Assembly: GCA_950295325.1 (NCBI GenBank)
Contig: OX485803.1
Coordinates: 70,013,554 to 70,077,553, forward strand
Direction: 5' to 3'
DNA: 64,000 nt
Origin: Polytrichum commune
Lineage: Eukaryota > Streptophyta > Polytrichopsida > Polytrichales > Polytrichaceae
Shown piece after piece: positions 60,165 through 64,000 of the stretch. A program made the translations under genes and the position numbers. The notes under the pieces are model-generated. The model worked only from the letters and a program-made list of their open reading frames with translations, was not told the origin of the DNA and did not search any database. Each line of letters begins with the position of its first letter. The first letter of the stretch is position 1.

Positions 60165-60400
60165 CACTAACTAAATATTGTATTTAGTGTCGCTTACTAT
60201 TTGAAATTACACAATGCTATACCTATAAATTGTATATCTCAAATTTTGCCAATAAATGCCAAATTGGTTGTTTGGATATTATAGAACATTATAGAACATT
60301 AACAACTATACGTGATAAAAATTCCATAGCAATAATAAAAATATATAGCACTGTGTAACTCCTAGAAACAGTAAATGACACTAAAATATCTTATTTAGTG
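60165..60400. mobile_element. Small MITE, CACTA...TAGTG ends
   Basis: 236 bp with imperfect inverted repeats: TTTAGTGTCGCTTACTATTT on the left, the complement of TTTAGTGTCATTTACTGTTT on the right, extending to inner ACACA-x-TGCTATA. No coding capacity. The 3-bp flanks do not match, so assignment to CACTA is not supported. Confidence 0.6.
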
Positions 60401-63180
60401 CAATGATTTGGTGTGTGGTTGAAGCATGAGGTGAACCTGTGTAGATTATGTTTTGAGGATACATGAAAATCATAGGTATCTCAAACCATAGTGACATCAA
60501 ATAAACATTTATTTGATGTGAAGTAATTGAGTTACCGTACATGTGGTGTGCAAGATTGTTATCGAGTGAACAGGGAGAAATTTGAGCCAACTTGGCCACT
60601 ATCCTTCCTCGAAGAATTTCAAAGACAATATATCAAAATGTTAACACATTCCATATACTCAAGGAGGTTGATGTAATTGAGTTAAATGAGAACTTGACAT
60701 GATTGTGTGATTTGGACACACTTAATGAAAGTCAAAGTTTCTTTGCAACCTAAAGTGAGAATATAGGCCTCCCTTCCCCAATCCCAGCAAATAGTGTTGA
60801 GTGTTGACTTTTTGTCTCTTTCTCAACCAATGACATGCGTCTTTCGATCTACAGAATAATATCATCACTCCCATCTATAGTAAGTTGCTATGCACTTTCA
60901 GACCCCAAAAAGATAGGTGTTTGGAATTGCGTGCTTCCTGTAACTCGTTACCTTTGTGAATCATAATTTATCTCCAGATGTTTTTTTTTGGGTGGTCAAT
61001 ATAGTGGCAGGTAGGTATTAAGGTAACCTGGCATGAAGTCAAGTGACGTGTAAGTTGAAGGGAAGTCACTCAAGCTCCATTCCGGGATGCATAAAGAGAG
61101 GGAGTTATCGCACACAAGCGTATCTCTAATCCATCCAACCTAACTCGACCCCTGTAAGTTTGTGGTCTATTTGTCAATTCCGGGTCAAATCAACTAAAAA
61201 TGGAAACCTTTGGGCTGCATACTATTTCAGGTCTTTTATGTTGGATGAATGAGAGGTGGGTTCGTATGCGATAATTCCCTGTCATATGTGATCATTGGCT
61301 ATGCTGATGATGAAGATCGTCATCACTTTTAGATACATACTTTCTTACAACCTAGGTCAAAATTGAGGAAGTATTTATCGGAGCCAGTGATTCATCGTGA
61401 GGATGATGATGAGGAGGATGCCTTAAGTTAGTAATTTAGTGAGACAATGGGGACCCTGGTCAACTTGAACTAGGGTGATGATCATCGTCACTCCGGTCCT
61501 AATCCTCTGACCTCCTCCTACTTCCCCCTGCCTGCTGCTTAGAAAGCAAAGATTTTTTTTTTTCTTTCTTTTTTTGCCTTCTTCATTGTCCAAGATTCGA
61601 TGAGTGAGCGCATTGCGGGGCTGCACTTTAGACTTCGGTGCAGATGCAACCCACAACATTAATCATCAGCAGAGCGTTTAGTAGCTTAGAGTTAGGTAGT
61701 AGGAGGTGAACCAGAGTACGGATAGGTGATGCATCGACAGCCGACAGGCATGATGGATCGATCGGAGGCTGGAGTTGTAGTTTTAGGCTCGTGGAGTACA
61801 TGTACTATTATAACTCACCATCCCCACATGGACGGATGATACAAGCTTCAGTGCTGTTTCCTGTGAGCAGCAAGTCTGGGTGTCGATCGATGATCATTAT
61901 ATTGCCGGCCGGATCATGAGGAGCCTTGAAGCTCGACCCTGCAGCGCCTATATTTTATGTCGAAGAAGAAGAATATCAAGGTGCTCAAGTTTGAATGATA
62001 TTGCTCAAGGTTCGGGATGGGACTACCTACTCCGTAATATTACTTAGCCCAGTGCGTGTTTCCGGGAGACATCACCATAGTTGTAGGTTACGTGGGTAGA
62101 ATATTCTTGGTGATGGGTTTGCAGGATCCACGAAGCAAGGACGCATTCAACTTAGTTCCAGTTGTTCATGCTGAATTAATTCATCGTGTGCTCATCACCC
62201 GTGTGAAAGAAACTGAGTTGTGATCGACCGGCCACCATTTTTTTTCTTCTTCTTCGCTTCTGCTTTCCTCAACAAGTACTGTAACTCCGGTGACGCAGTT
62301 CGGGGATCTGTGATGCTACTCATTCGGGTTTGGTGGCTTGTGTGGTTTGGGTTGTAGTTGGTGAAAGGTGTTTTGATTTTTTTTTAATAATTTCATTTCC
62401 CTGACCGACAGTAGTACTGCTATAGATTCATTCATTCGTTCCTGCAACCCAAATTGTGGATTTCTGAAACTGCACAAGTTGTCAACTTATGAACCGAGCG
62501 AGGCGCTGATCCACCGTGATGTATAGCGAATTTAGTTGGAGATTATCAACATCTTGGGAGTTACCTAATTTACATGCACTGCCAATGGAGCTGAAGTCGG
62601 GTCATCAACTGCCTGTGGACAGCTGCCGTCCACCGACCATCTGTCACCATCTTCGACGTCTCCCCCGGACTATCCTTCTTCCAAGCTACGACCAGTTACA
62701 GATTTCCAGCTTCACTACGCCAATCACTCCAGCCGGGCTGGTCTTGATGTCGATTGTGAAGAATTAGAGGACAGGATGATCTCGCAACAGCTGCACCACA
62801 CTTGATAAGTCCTGCCCACGTTCTCCCATGTCCAAGCCTTGTAGGAGTACTACTTATACTTGCGGCTGGCTGGCAGGCAAGCAAGCAAGCAAGCAAGGTA
62901 CCTAGCATTTTTCGCCAGTCATGCTAGGGGAGTTATATCACCGATGTTGCATTTGATGGTGAAAATGCTCTAATTCTGGGTGCACTGATATTGAAGACAA
63001 AATGCTTCCTTGTTGCTCTTCCTCTTCCTCTTCCGCACTTCTGTATAGATGTGCAAGTAGCCAAGAACACTGGGAGCTATTAAGTAGCTACGTGCTCCAG
63101 TTTGAGCTGGTGATTCCACCTTAGAGAAGTTGATGATTTGGAGAAATTGAGGCCATCGATCCTTCGGAGACTCCTGCTCC
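60401..63180. other. Intergenic, upstream of the LRR receptor gene
   Basis: No recognised gene. GC rises from about 61 kb on, and 62.4-63.18 kb probably holds the promoter and 5' UTR of the LRR gene. A (GCAA)5 microsatellite lies at 62877-62896. No TATA box or start site could be fixed. Confidence 0.4.
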
Positions 63181-64000
63181 ATGACGAGCGAAAGCTCGTT
63201 GCTATGGAGTTTATTAGTTCTTGTGGCCGGCCTCTACGTGACTGTGCTGGTGGAGGCTGTTAGTACAGATGACGCAACGATCCTCCAGAAATTTAAAAAT
63301 AGTGTGCAGCAAGGTCCGAATGGGGTGCTTGGGTCATGGGGATCATCGGCGGACCCGTGCACTTGGACCGGGGTGAACTGCACATCTTCCAGAGTAACTT
63401 CCCTCACTTTGCAGAATGGGCAGTTGCAAGGCACCGTGAGCGACATCGCTGGGTTAGCAAGCTTGCCTATGCTGAAGTTGCTCACCCTGTCTGGGAACAA
63501 TTTCTCGCAGGGGTCGATCTCAAGTTTGACATGGAGCACTACATCCGGATCAGTGTGTCAATTGGAGTACGTGGATCTCTCCTACAACATCCTCCAAGGC
63601 AACTTCACAGAAAATGGGTTCGGTGTCTGCAAGGGGCTGCAAACCCTAAACCTCACAGACAATGAGCTTGTGGGTAGCATACCTGCGGGGATGTACACAC
63701 AGCTGCCGTCCATCAAAGTGATCGACCTTTCTCACAATTCTCTCACTGGGACCCTCCCAACCGAGATCAATTGCAGCAGCTTGCAGGTGCTGAGCCTCTC
63801 TTTCAACGACTTCAACGGCGCTATCCCTTCTGGGCTTGGCCAGTGCCCGCAACTCACTCAGATCGATCTTACAGGAAACAACTTCACCGGTGGCCTCCCT
63901 GCAGACCTTTTCACAGGTGCCTAATTAAGTTACCTTGCTTCTTCTCAGTCATCGATCAATTGATTTACTTACGATGCCATTTTAATTCTGCCCCATTTCA
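63181..64000 (+). CDS. LRR receptor-like kinase, N-terminal part (BRI1/BRL-like)
   Basis: The ATG at 63181 opens 247 codons; the gene is cut by the window edge or ends at 63924. Residues 1-26 form a hydrophobic signal peptide. Then comes an LRR N-terminal cap with W-G-S-S-A-D-P-C-T-W-T-G-V-N-C, and about seven leucine-rich repeats of the plant type (LxxLxLxxNxLxGxIP): LTLSGNNFSQG, VDLSYNILQG, LNLTDNELVG, IDLSHNSLTG, LSLSFNDFNG, IDLTGNNFTG and a first weaker one. Such proteins are cell-surface receptors; the cap and early repeats recall the brassinosteroid receptor group, but the diagnostic island and kinase domains lie outside the window. After FTG the frame meets TAA (63922-63924). Either a weak donor (ACAG/GTGCCT) leads to another exon, or the protein is truncated. 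Confidence 0.8.

Noticed and set aside
60165-60400. CACTA (En/Spm) element
   Set aside because: The ends read CACTA and TAGTG, but there is no 3-bp target duplication and no subterminal repeats, so I kept only the MITE call.

Overview
The window reads as nuclear DNA of a land plant. It holds a secreted class III peroxidase with the classical three-intron layout, an organelle-type RAP-domain protein, the start of a leucine-rich-repeat receptor kinase, and plant-style Copia, hAT, pogo, PIF-like and LINE elements. The peroxidase resembles those of non-seed plants somewhat, but I cannot name the lineage. No bacterial, viral, rRNA, tRNA or CRISPR locus was seen.

Layout. 1-8.3 kb is gene-poor: a PIF-like MITE (1868-2449) and a decayed pogo/Tigger-type transposon (3673-6608) split by another element (5244-5823). 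8340-10567 (+) is the peroxidase, four exons, 353 aa. 12158-20297 is a full-length but dead Copia retrotransposon on the minus strand with LTRs, PBS and a 5-bp target duplication. It carries an almost perfect 320-bp palindrome and an unclassified insertion in its integrase, and a truncated hAT element inside its 5' LTR. 21397-24364 (-) is the RAP gene, probably with noncoding 5' exons reaching about 26.2 kb. 26.3-63 kb is almost entirely transposon-derived or featureless AT-rich DNA: two solo LTRs of one family in opposite orientation (28028-28743 and 45340-46148), a LINE fragment (39433-42225) split by a solo LTR of another family (39513-40492), several MITEs and microsatellites. At 63181 (+) a BRI1/BRL-like LRR receptor gene begins and runs to the window edge.

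The three host genes are unrelated in function (cell-wall/apoplastic oxidation, organelle RNA metabolism, cell-surface signalling). Insertions can be ordered because removing them restores target sites or reading frames: Copia before hAT, LINE before solo LTR, pogo before the 580-bp element. The most unusual structure is inside the two related solo LTRs: tandem arrays of about 9 and 11 short hairpins whose stems co-vary while the loop GTCT stays nearly constant. The two LTRs differ in length by almost exactly two 46-bp units.
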